The position numbers and the translations under genes are program-made. Positions 32,806 to 39,868 of a stretch of 39,868 nucleotides of DNA are shown here, one piece after another. The stretch's first letter is position 1. Every line of letters begins with the position of its first letter. Source of the stretch: Sulfurospirillum diekertiae (lineage in GTDB: Bacteria > Campylobacterota > Campylobacteria > Campylobacterales > Sulfurospirillaceae); the NCBI RefSeq assembly GCF_011769985.2, contig NZ_CP059996.1:1-39868 (forward strand). Direction: 5' to 3'. A model generated the notes under the pieces. It ran no database searches. It was not told the origin of the DNA and saw only the letters and a list, made by a program, of their open reading frames with translations.

Positions 32806-33654
32806 ATGATGGCAAAAGTTATTGTAACGGCAGACCAGAAAGGCGGTGTTGGTAAAAGCACAACTTCAAATTTTATTGCTTACGAGCTAGCCTTGAAAAA
32901 ATACAGGGTTTTACTCATTGATTGGGACTCGCAAGCATCTCAGACTAACTCTTTTTTTGGACTCAAAGATGTCGATTATACGGGAGACAATCAAAGCAAT
33001 ATCGTAAATATGTTTAACGGGAAGTCTGTTAAACCATTGAAAATATCAGACGGCATTAATAAAGCTTCATTTGATTTTATTCCATCAAACGAAGAATTGC
33101 TTGAAACAATAGAAGGGGATGCTCTTAATTATAAAGGAAAACTTCTAGTTTTGACCGATTATATTAAAACTGTTGAAAAGAATTACGACTATATTTTGAT
33201 TGACTGCCCTCCTTCGTTTGGTATCCTTACCAAATCTGCTCTTCTTGTTGCAGATGTTCTTCTTGTTCCAATTGCAACCAAAAGTGTTGATGAGGATGGC
33301 ATAAAGCGATTTTTCCAAAAATCAAATTCCTTGTATGCAAATTATGCCAATATGCTCAAATCCATTTTTGTTCTTCCAACACTTTATGATAGTCGAATGA
33401 ATAATGCAAAAGAGATGCTCACTATCATAAGGCTTTTACCTCGTTACTTAGAAAATGGCAATCTTGACTTTTTTAAGAATATTCCCGTGGAGGTTCTTGA
33501 GGCAATCCCTTATAAAGTTGAAATTCTTGAAGCTCCAGCGCAAAGAATGTTCTTAAGAGAATATGTTGAGACATATATTGCATCTAATCAATCAAAATCA
33601 ATCAATGCAATCATTACAATATTGGAAAGCATCACAGCAAAAATAATAAAATAA
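32806..33654 (+). CDS. parA: ParA-family partition ATPase
   Basis: This 282-aa protein has the deviant Walker A KGGVGKST (about residues 12-19), DWDSQASQT (Walker A') and ILIDCPPSFG (Walker B). ParA forms nucleoid-bound gradients that move ParB-parS complexes to daughter cells. Start ATG 32806 (or 32809) follows AAAAGGAA. It is the first gene of a parAB operon bracketed by two palindromes. Confidence 0.93.
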   Translation: MMAKVIVTADQKGGVGKSTTSNFIAYELALKKYRVLLIDWDSQASQTNSFFGLKDVDYTGDNQSNIVNMFNGKSVKPLKISDGINKASFDFIPSNEELLETIEGDALNYKGKLLVLTDYIKTVEKNYDYILIDCPPSFGILTKSALLVADVLLVPIATKSVDEDGIKRFFQKSNSLYANYANMLKSIFVLPTLYDSRMNNAKEMLTIIRLLPRYLENGNLDFFKNIPVEVLEAIPYKVEILEAPAQRMFLREYVETYIASNQSKSINAIITILESITAKIIK

Positions 33655-33656
33655 TA

Positions 33657-33676
33657 TACCCGTTATGTAACGGGTA
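33657..33676. promoter_or_regulatory. Putative parS site 2
   Basis: TACCCGTT-ATGT-AACGGGTA lies between parA and parB. It shares both 7-bp arms with site 1, while the 4-bp centre differs (ATGT against TCAT), so the arms are what is conserved. Confidence 0.75.
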
Positions 33677-33693
33677 ACCAAAGGAGCAATATT

Positions 33694-34683
33694 ATGGCAA
33701 AAAAACCACCAGCAAAATCAAGCATCATGGATGAAATAAGAGAAATTGAAAGTAGTGTTGAAAAAGCAATGACTGATAATTTTTCAAACGTAATAATGGT
33801 TCCAATATCAGATATTTATGAAATTTCTCTTGCAAGCGGAGAGCAGATGCATAATAGGATTTCCTATTCTGTAACAGAGGTTAAAGAGCTTGCTGGCAAT
33901 CTAAAAGATATTGAACCAAACGGACTTCTTGGGACAGGCCTACTTCAGCCAATTGTACTGAGAAAGAATGGCTCTCGCTTTGAGCGAATATCAGGTTTCA
34001 GAAGAATAGAGGCATTTAAAATCAACAATGCTTTAGAAATACCTTCTATTGTTTTAAACAATATCAGCGATGCTACAGCACGGTTTATGAGAAATAGTGA
34101 AAATCTTAAGCGTGAAAACATTAATCCCTACGATGAGATTTATGGCATTATTGAAAATGTTGCCCTCTCTTTGTCTATTACATTTAAAGAAGCTATTAGT
34201 TTTTTAAATAAAATCAAAAATCACAACTCTGGTAAAACTTCATTTTCAGACTATGACAAGCAAATGTACATTTCTGTAACGGACGTTGTTAGAGGAATTT
34301 GTAAGTATGAGGTTGGGGCTCTTATTGAGCGCTTGGTCATTCTTAACATGAACACTCTTATTTTGGATGCCCTAAAAGAAAATGAGCTCAATTATTCTCA
34401 AGCAAAAGAGATTAACAAGGTTAAGGATGATGAAATCGTTAAAAAACTTCTGTATTTTGTGAAGAATAAAAATTCAACCGTTTCCGAACTGCGTGAAAAA
34501 ATCAAAGAACTTACAAAGAGTGATCCAAAAAACAATGACTCTTTTGTAAAAAAAGCCCTTAGTAAGTCCTCATTTCAAGAAAAGGATTATAAAAAACTTG
34601 ATTCTGGGAACAAGGCAAGGGCAGACAAAATATTAAAAGAAATTAATGATTTAAAAATTCAACTCGAAGAACTCATTCAATAA
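33694..34683 (+). CDS. parB: ParB-family centromere-binding protein
   Basis: This 329-aa protein has a ParB/Spo0J nuclease-like N-terminal domain (LLQPIVLRKNGSRFERISGF and RIEAFKI; RFMRNSENLKRENINPYDE, the GxxR..A and ENLQR.. equivalents). A helix-turn-helix region follows near SLSITFKEAISFLNKI, then a lysine-rich C-terminus probably used for dimerisation. It binds parS and bridges to ParA. Start ATG 33694 follows AAAGGAG. Confidence 0.88.
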   Translation: MAKKPPAKSSIMDEIREIESSVEKAMTDNFSNVIMVPISDIYEISLASGEQMHNRISYSVTEVKELAGNLKDIEPNGLLGTGLLQPIVLRKNGSRFERISGFRRIEAFKINNALEIPSIVLNNISDATARFMRNSENLKRENINPYDEIYGIIENVALSLSITFKEAISFLNKIKNHNSGKTSFSDYDKQMYISVTDVVRGICKYEVGALIERLVILNMNTLILDALKENELNYSQAKEINKVKDDEIVKKLLYFVKNKNSTVSELREKIKELTKSDPKNNDSFVKKALSKSSFQEKDYKKLDSGNKARADKILKEINDLKIQLEELIQ

Positions 34684-34689
34684 TCTTCC

Positions 34690-34804
34690 ATCCTCATGAT
34701 GGGAAAAATTAGTTATTTTCTTATTTTGAGGACTTTTTTCCTAAAGTGAGGATGTTAATCATGGAAATAGGGTATAATTCACTAACTTTTCCCAAAATGA
34801 GGAT
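34690..34804. repeat. Four iterons upstream of rep
   Basis: The 18-bp units fit TTTTC(C/T)(C/T)A..NTGAGGA(T/C): inverted at about 34690-34709, direct at 34716-34733, 34735-34753 and 34787-34804. A TATAAT -10 box (34773-34778) lies between the last two, so Rep bound here would repress its own gene. The last unit also provides the GAGG used as the rep ribosome binding site. Confidence 0.8.
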
Positions 34805-34807
34805 AAT

Positions 34808-35836
34808 ATGAACAAAAAGAAGGCTTCCACTCCTTCGTCGGCTCTAGAAAAAGCGAAGCAACAGCATTTTGATCTACTTCGTAAAAACAACGCTATTACT
34901 GATGCCAAAAACGGCGAACTCTCTTTGGGTGCAATGAAGGCTCTCGATGCAATTTTGCAAGTATATCAAGAGAAGCAAGAGACTAAAATGCACCTAGAAT
35001 TATCCTTACTAAGAAAAAAGCTTGGCTTACAGAACAATAATGCCTATGTTGAAAGAATTAAAACATATTTGCTAGAACTAAAACTTCCTTTTGAGTTGCG
35101 CGATTTTAATGACTCTAAGTCAGGAAAGAAGGTTTCTTGGGCTCTCACTTCATTTTTGCAAGATGTTAAGTCATATAAAGAAAGTCAGCATCTCATTGAA
35201 ATCAACATTTCCGAAAACTTCTTGGACTATCTAGTTGAAAAAGCTGGTTATACGAGTATCGACCTCTCAATGTCTAAGAAGTTTAAAACAAAATTTGGCT
35301 ATAAAATTTATGAGATGTACTTGCGCTACTATTCTTTGCCTAACCGAGAAGCTAACGAACTTGGTATAATCAAAAAAGATATTAAAGAAATGAATGATAA
35401 GTTTGGAACAACTTATCAGCATGCCTCAAAGATGATGGAAGGTATTGGAAGAGGGCTTAAAGAGATTGAGCAAGTTACAGGAACAGGAATATTTTGTTTT
35501 TATGAAAAAGTTTCTAAGAAATTTATTTTTTCATGGGAGAAAATAAGTGGTGAACTTGAACATAAATCACCCATTCCAACCGCGAGAATAGATGAGTTTA
35601 TCGATTGGGTTGTCGAACATTCTAAACAGCTCGTTAACAATAAAAAGAAGTATGCATCAAAACTAAAAGAGATGTTCTTAAAAAATGAATTGAGCGAATG
35701 GGAATCTTCATATAGGGGAATGCTTATGTATAAATATGCATTTTCTTCAGAAGAAATTGATGCAATGAAAATGGAAGATGGAAGATATAAGGATTTTTCT
35801 TTAAAAGTTGCACAAAAAAGGCTCTTTGATGAATAG
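34808..35836 (+). CDS. repA: Rep_3-family plasmid replication initiator
   Basis: This 342-aa protein has the double winged-helix layout of Rep_3 initiators: LSLGAMKALDAILQVYQ, a central YTSIDLSMSKKFKTKFGYKI with LYLRYYS-like MYLRYYSLP, and KDIKEMNDKFGTTYQHASKM. It binds the flanking iterons to open the origin and to control copy number. The C-terminal about 80 residues are an extension beyond the core. The ATG at 34808 lies 7 bases after the GAGG of an iteron. Confidence 0.88.
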   Translation: MNKKKASTPSSALEKAKQQHFDLLRKNNAITDAKNGELSLGAMKALDAILQVYQEKQETKMHLELSLLRKKLGLQNNNAYVERIKTYLLELKLPFELRDFNDSKSGKKVSWALTSFLQDVKSYKESQHLIEINISENFLDYLVEKAGYTSIDLSMSKKFKTKFGYKIYEMYLRYYSLPNREANELGIIKKDIKEMNDKFGTTYQHASKMMEGIGRGLKEIEQVTGTGIFCFYEKVSKKFIFSWEKISGELEHKSPIPTARIDEFIDWVVEHSKQLVNNKKKYASKLKEMFLKNELSEWESSYRGMLMYKYAFSSEEIDAMKMEDGRYKDFSLKVAQKRLFDE

Positions 35837-35908
35837 AAAATTCAAAAAACTACTTAGAGAGTTAAACACACCACAAAGCCCCAATGCATAGGCTTTTCCA
35901 GAGATATT

Positions 35909-36167
35909 ATTTCTTATAGTGAGGACAAATTTTCCCAAATTGAGGATATTTGTATTCTTGTCTTGAGGATAACTTTTCTCATAACGAGGATATTTTTCTT
36001 ATTTTGAGGACTTCTGTTGTTGTTCGGGAAATATCTACACAAAATATAGGTAGAATAGCGCCAAAAATAGCCTTTTTACAACATTTTTTTTACTTTGAAA
36101 CCAAATATGTTGTCTTTTTTTGATTATAACCATTTGATTTTATATCAAAATCCTCATTATGGGAAAA
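35909..36167. repeat. Origin region: five phased direct iterons, AT-rich tract, one inverted iteron
   Basis: Direct units lie at 35909-35926, 35930-35947, 35953-35970, 35974-35991 and 35994-36011, with start spacings of 21, 23, 21 and 20 bp, so Rep would bind one face of the helix. An AT-rich stretch (about 36040-36140, with runs of eight or nine T) follows as the likely melting site. A further unit in inverse orientation is at 36150-36167. This is the probable oriV. The bases at 35837-35908 and 36168-36263 hold nothing else recognised. Confidence 0.85.
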
Positions 36168-36263
36168 CTAAGTATGTGATTTTTGGACCATTGTTTCATG
36201 AAGCATAAAAGCCCTTACTGCTTTCAACGAGGGGAGGGTGGTTTGTAGAAGAGATTTTGTATA

Positions 36264-37211
36264 ATGGCTACAGCAAAAAGGAAGAGGGCAATGCAGCAAC
36301 ACGACTACGATAAAATCCTGTACCGTTTAATGAGCATTCTTGGTCGATTGAATGATGGAGAAATATTATACAAAGACGATCTTGCCAAAGAGTTCAATGT
36401 CTCCACTCAAACCATTCAAAGAGATTTTAATGAACGCTTAGTAACCCGCTTTCCCATCCATCGAATTGGTAATGGATGGAAGATGATGGAAGGCCATCAT
36501 TTGGAAAAGAGTAGGGCGGTTGAAGATATTTTAGTGTTGGATATTTTAAAAACATTCTCCAATGGTCTTGGACCTTCTTTTGCAAAACGCTCTGAGGGAT
36601 TACTCAGTAAACTCTGCGAATCTCACTCCTCTGTTTTTTATACCCGCTTATCCTTTGAAGATATGAGTGTGATCTCTGGATTATTTGATACTTTAGAAAA
36701 AGCGATTGAAGAATCACGATTGGTGCAGTTTTTTCATAAGAATCAGTATCGGTTGGTGAAACCGTATCGTGTGGTCAGTTTTGATGGGTATTGGTATTTG
36801 TTATGTGAAGAGGTGATTGATGGAAGAGTGAAAACCTTTCATATTGCTCGCATGAAAGATCTTTGTTTGCATGAAGATCATTTTGAAAAAGACACTACGT
36901 TAGCCAAACGATTGGATAAAGCCATTAATGCTTGGTTTAATCCTAATGTTGAACCTTATGAAGTCATTTTAGAAATCAGTGCGGAGATAAAACGCTATAT
37001 GCTTGACCACCCCATTGCTCCTACGCAAAAGATTGTGCAAGAACTTGCCGATGGGACCTTTTATCTTAGTCTAGAAATTACGAATGAAAAAGAGATTCTC
37101 TCTACCATCTTCAAATGGATTCCTCATATTCGCGTGATTGCTCCAAAAGCCTTACAAGAGAGTGTGCTTTTACAGACCAAAGCCTTTTTAGAAAAACAGG
37201 TGTTGCTCTAA
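36264..37211 (+). CDS. WYL-domain transcriptional regulator
   Basis: This 315-aa protein has an N-terminal DeoR-like helix-turn-helix (LYKDDLAKEFNVSTQTIQRD, about residues 40-60) and a WYL domain with YRLVKPYRVVSFDGYWYLLC (the WYLLC segment names the family), then a WCX-like C-terminus. WYL proteins bind ligands, often nucleic-acid related, and many control phage-defence or DNA-damage genes. Its targets here are unknown. It sits alone just beyond the origin. Confidence 0.87.
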   Translation: MATAKRKRAMQQHDYDKILYRLMSILGRLNDGEILYKDDLAKEFNVSTQTIQRDFNERLVTRFPIHRIGNGWKMMEGHHLEKSRAVEDILVLDILKTFSNGLGPSFAKRSEGLLSKLCESHSSVFYTRLSFEDMSVISGLFDTLEKAIEESRLVQFFHKNQYRLVKPYRVVSFDGYWYLLCEEVIDGRVKTFHIARMKDLCLHEDHFEKDTTLAKRLDKAINAWFNPNVEPYEVILEISAEIKRYMLDHPIAPTQKIVQELADGTFYLSLEITNEKEILSTIFKWIPHIRVIAPKALQESVLLQTKAFLEKQVLL

Positions 37212-37726
37212 AAAACGCTCAACCTCATTTTACTCCTCACACATTATCGTTTGCACTCTGCTTTTAAATGGGTGTTTTTTGATAGCTAGAAAGCTCTAGA
37301 ATCGATTTTAATCGCTTTTGGTATATTGGGGTATTGTTTTTATAGAAAAATTGATTTACGGGCTATTTTTGAGAGATTCATATGCAGGTATCCAAAACAG
37401 CCATTGGTATTTGATGCTTTATGTCAAAGCAATCACAAAACAGTAAAACCAGATAATGAAGTATTAGAGAAGTAAAAACGTCAAAAAGTTTTCTAAATGG
37501 TAACATCAAGAGTACATGTAATGTTTACTACAAATTTACGTTGAACTTTTCGCGTTAGGAAAAGCTACTTGAAGCGAGTATGCCAAATGTACCCACAAAA
37601 CTCTACGCGTTTTGTATGTAATGTGGCAACTCGATTTTAAAGTAAATTCGCTACGCAAATTTAGAAATAGTTCTTTGAAAATTCGTCATTTAATTGGGAT
37701 GATATAACACGAAAAGAGAAGTAAAT
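37212..37726. other. 515 bp without a recognisable gene
   Basis: No ORF has start signals and no family is seen. The stretch includes one TACATGTA (about 37513) and fragments with many stops, so it looks like decayed coding sequence. Nothing else is supported. Confidence 0.5.
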
Positions 37727-37975
37727 TTGATAATATGTGCGTATGCCAGTTGCCCAAGTGGCTATCACAATGATGGAAAGTATTGTATGCCCAATAGCAA
37801 GAACTCCAAACCCATTCATCCCAAACTTGGCAGTAGCTGTCCTAGTGGATGGCACAGTGATGGGAATTGGTGTGTGGCTAATCATCAAAACTCCAAGCAG
37901 ATTATGGAGAAAAAAGGTAGCAGTTGCCCCAGCGGTTGGCATTCGGATGCTAAATACTGTGTGAGCAATAGATAA
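37727..37975 (+). CDS. Cysteine-rich three-repeat protein, probably missing its signal peptide
   Basis: The frame holds three repeats of the form SCPSG(Y/W)H.D..(Y/W)C...N..NSK, each with two cysteines. The start ICAYASCPSG looks like the end of a signal peptide with an AYA cleavage site, but the upstream hydrophobic part is absent; an in-frame stop lies about 11 codons before the TTG at 37727. It was therefore probably a secreted or periplasmic protein that has lost its 5' end. The family is not known to me. Confidence 0.45.
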   Translation: MIICAYASCPSGYHNDGKYCMPNSKNSKPIHPKLGSSCPSGWHSDGNWCVANHQNSKQIMEKKGSSCPSGWHSDAKYCVSNR

Positions 37976-38040
37976 GCTTTCATTCACGTTCTCATACGAA
38001 TTTGGGGTACAATTAAAGACGCACAGTTAAAAGGCTCACC

Positions 38041-38865
38041 ATGATACGCAGACTACCGTTGTATAAACTTCTCATTTCACTGCTTTGTCTTGGCTTCTTA
38101 AGCAGTCTCTGGTTTTATCCCGTGGACACTCTTTCAAAAACTATTGTGGATGATTCGTTAAAAGAAGCCGTGATTGTCTTTGGGGTAGCCAAAGGGCTCA
38201 ATGCGGCCATTTCAATGGCACAAGGGACACAAATTACCGCTATTCCAGGATTTATTATTGCCATTGGTGAAGCGTTGGATCCTTTAAACGATTTGGTGGA
38301 GCAGTTTTCATGGGTGATGTTGGCGAGCATTACCTCTTTAGGCATCCAAAAAATTCTCTCCAATATCATCGTGGGAAATCTCTACACCATTCTTTTGGTT
38401 GGCTCTGTTGCGATTTTTAATCTTTGGCTGTACGTGCGCTTTAGAGACGATCAAAAAATACGTTCCTATTTTATGCGATTTGTAACGATGCTCATCTTTT
38501 TACGGATTGCCATTCCTTTGATGGCAGTTGCTAATATTTATATCTATGAGCATTACGTCAAACACGATTACAATATTGAAAAGACCCAAATGGCCGTAAG
38601 CCAATCCTCCCAAGAACTGCAAGCCATTAACAGTGCTACGGCCACACCTAATAAAGGGTTTTGGGACAGTGTGAGTGAGAAGTTTGATACCGCATTTTAC
38701 AAACAAAAGCTTGCCCATTATGAACAAATCGCAACGCATGCCAGTGAAAATATCTTAAATCTTATGGTGGCGTTTATCTTTAAAACGATTGTCTTTCCAC
38801 TGATTTTTCTGTTTTTACTCTATAAGATAGCTTCAAGTTTGATACGGTTTGAGAGGTATTTGTGA
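38041..38865 (+). CDS. Uncharacterised multi-pass membrane protein
   Basis: This 274-aa protein has hydrophobic segments near residues 8-26, 90-110, 115-132, 145-170 and 240-262. A soluble loop at about 175-235 (KTQMAVSQSSQELQAI ... WDSVSEKFDTAFYKQKLAHY) is predicted helical. I recognise no catalytic motif. Start ATG 38041 has AAAAGGCTCACC upstream. It is convergent with S24 repressor copy 2. The base composition is close to that of the umuC module, slightly GC-richer than the backbone. Confidence 0.75.
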   Translation: MIRRLPLYKLLISLLCLGFLSSLWFYPVDTLSKTIVDDSLKEAVIVFGVAKGLNAAISMAQGTQITAIPGFIIAIGEALDPLNDLVEQFSWVMLASITSLGIQKILSNIIVGNLYTILLVGSVAIFNLWLYVRFRDDQKIRSYFMRFVTMLIFLRIAIPLMAVANIYIYEHYVKHDYNIEKTQMAVSQSSQELQAINSATATPNKGFWDSVSEKFDTAFYKQKLAHYEQIATHASENILNLMVAFIFKTIVFPLIFLFLLYKIASSLIRFERYL

Positions 38866-38903
38866 AAGCGCTTCTTGAGTAAAAGAGATCAGCCTATTAG
38901 CAT

Positions 38904-39560
38904 CTATCCCTCCACCACAGCACCAAGAACCTTGCCTAAAATCTGAATCTCCTCTTGGTATAACGAAAGCCTTTGGGTTGGATAAAGCGGGTTATCGCTA
39001 AGAATGCAAAGAGTTTGTTCTTCATAGGCCAAGCGCTTAATCAATAAGCCACTGTTTTGGGTGTTGATAATGTAGATATGCCCATGAATAATCTCTTGGC
39101 AGCTTACATCACACACCACAATCTCCTTATCTTTCAGGGTGGGCTCCATGGAATCGCCTATGACGTTGATGGCATGAAGGTACTCTTCTTTTATCTGCGA
39201 AAAACTATTTAAATGCTCGTAATAGACATTAAGATACTCAAACCCTTCCTCCTCATTCCACGCCCCACCCCCGGCACTGGTGTGTAGGTCTTTAAAATAC
39301 TTGATACGCGCAAACCGCTCTGTATTTTCTTCTAAGAAGGAGGGCAACTGATCAAACAAAATCCAATTAATCGAAATAGCCCTCTTGGCACAAAAAAAGA
39401 CAATGGCTTCATACGGAACGGAATTACGCCTCTTCAGATGCGAAAAGCTCTCCCGTGAGAGTCCAAGGGCATGGGCGACATCTTTATCAAACACGCGTTT
39501 ATTGCCAAGTTCTAGGCTTAACACATCTTTGAGATTGTCAATCACATGCCCAAGCTCCAT
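38904..39560 (-). CDS. LexA/CI-like repressor with S24 self-cleavage domain, copy 2
   Basis: This 218-aa protein keeps the copy 1 N-terminal HTH (FDKDVAHALGLSRESFSHLK), the likely cleavage site TSAGGGAW and the catalytic serine GDSMEP (S137), with lysine in LLIKRL. Beyond the cleavage region it diverges strongly from copy 1 (HGHIYIINTQNSGLLIKRLA here), so one copy has acquired a different catalytic half. It is divergent from polymerase copy 1. It probably binds the same operators as copy 1. Confidence 0.9.
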   Translation of the reverse strand: MELGHVIDNLKDVLSLELGNKRVFDKDVAHALGLSRESFSHLKRRNSVPYEAIVFFCAKRAISINWILFDQLPSFLEENTERFARIKYFKDLHTSAGGGAWNEEEGFEYLNVYYEHLNSFSQIKEEYLHAINVIGDSMEPTLKDKEIVVCDVSCQEIIHGHIYIINTQNSGLLIKRLAYEEQTLCILSDNPLYPTQRLSLYQEEIQILGKVLGAVVEG

Positions 39561-39661
39561 GATCGTCCTTTATCGTTTAATTGACATATTATCACTTATT
39601 TTTAGCCCCACGTGATTAAATATTACACTGTGAAATAAAAGCTTACATGTAAAGAGAAACC
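39561..39661. promoter_or_regulatory. Divergent promoter region of polymerase copy 1 and S24 repressor copy 2
   Basis: This is the near-identical inverted counterpart of 20484-20584, with TTACATGTAA at 39643-39652 and the same -10-like TGATAAT (read on the minus strand). The identity shows that the module was duplicated recently, or is kept alike by gene conversion. Confidence 0.65.
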
Positions 39662-39868
39662 GTGAAACTGCATATGGATTTGGATTGTTATTTTGTATCG
39701 GCTGAACGCACACGTTATCCTTTTTTAAAAGGTCGTCCTGTCGTTGTTGCCAAAGGAAGCGATAAACGTATCTTCTCCAAAGAGAAAAAAGATACCGTGC
39801 TGATAGAAGAGAGTGGGGCGTTTAACTCTGTATTGGAATTTAGCAATCACTTTAACCCTAAAAATATC
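39662..39868 (+). CDS. Y-family DNA polymerase copy 1, first 69 codons (continues at base 1)
   Basis: This is the N-terminal part of the polymerase that continues at base 1. It starts at GTG (MKLHMDLDCYF); D6 and D8 match the metal-binding aspartates of the Y-family palm. The reading frame is open to the last base of the window and continues in frame at base 1. The joined sequence around the junction (HFNPKNI then VNEWKKEF) matches the uninterrupted copy 2 except for P versus S. That is direct evidence that the window is a circular molecule opened inside this gene. The palindrome TTACATGTAA lies 9 bases upstream of the start codon. Confidence 0.9.
   Translation, partial: MKLHMDLDCYFVSAERTRYPFLKGRPVVVAKGSDKRIFSKEKKDTVLIEESGAFNSVLEFSNHFNPKNI

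Noticed and set aside
37661-37987. 108-aa minus-strand ORF over the Cys-repeat gene
   Set aside because: Its repetitive sequence is the antisense of the three repeats; the plus frame gives the sensible conserved cysteines.
1-39868. tRNA, rRNA, CRISPR array, relaxase or conjugation genes
   Set aside because: I looked for them and saw none. A careful tRNA scan and a relaxase HMM search would be needed to exclude them fully.

Overview
The window is 39,868 bp of AT-rich DNA that reads as one complete, probably circular, accessory replicon (plasmid). A Y-family polymerase gene is cut by the window ends. Its first 69 codons are the last 207 bases and the remaining 361 codons plus stop are the first 1,086 bases. 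Joined, they give 430 aa, the same length as a second, nearly identical copy at 19191-20483. The protein families, low GC and T-rich extended -10 promoters suggest Campylobacterota, perhaps Sulfurospirillum-like. That assignment is inference.

Backbone (about 32.7-37.2 kb): parA and parB with two matching palindromes that look like parS; a Rep_3-type initiator gene flanked by ten 18-bp iterons, five of them phased at 20-23 bp just downstream as the likely origin; and a WYL-domain regulator. I see no relaxase or conjugation gene.

Accessory load. (1) Two divergent umuC / S24-repressor modules form a large inverted repeat (19.2-21.0 kb and 39.2-1.1 kb). (2) 1.7-8.5 kb holds a DNA adenine methylase split by an intact IS21-family element, an ArdC-like metalloprotease, an IS5 element, a restriction-enzyme fragment and half of an IS982 element. 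(3) 8.5-12.6 kb is a toxin-antitoxin and abortive-infection block: dinJ-yafQ, an orphan higA, a second dinJ with a nonsense-mutated toxin, and abiEi-abiEii followed by a truncated helicase-exonuclease gene. (4) 14.1-19.0 kb is a compact defence-like block: mcrC, mcrB and an ADP-ribosylglycohydrolase in one tight operon, converging on a sirtuin with a retropepsin-like N-terminus. (5) 21.2-25.5 kb is an operon of YcjX-, YcjF- and YaaW-like proteins, an unknown protein and a macrodomain gene cut by an IS. (6) 27.2-28.8 kb is a small metallophosphoesterase operon. (7) 28.8-31.3 kb is a graveyard of IS21 and gene remnants. (8) 31.5-32.5 kb carries hicAB and a small frameshifted gene. (9) 37.7-38.9 kb has a Cys-repeat fragment and a membrane protein.

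The genes form a defence, stability and damage-response cargo on a Rep_3/ParABS plasmid heavily rearranged by IS elements. The best-supported reconstructions are exact removal of IS21, which restores the methylase frame, and the two IS982 halves, which share an 11-bp direct repeat and bracket an 18.2-kb insertion. The most promising unexplained items are the mcrCB/ADP-ribosylglycohydrolase/sirtuin block, a structured gene-free region at 1.09-1.69 kb with repeated promoter-like and RNA-like motifs, and an excess of the palindrome TACATGTA.
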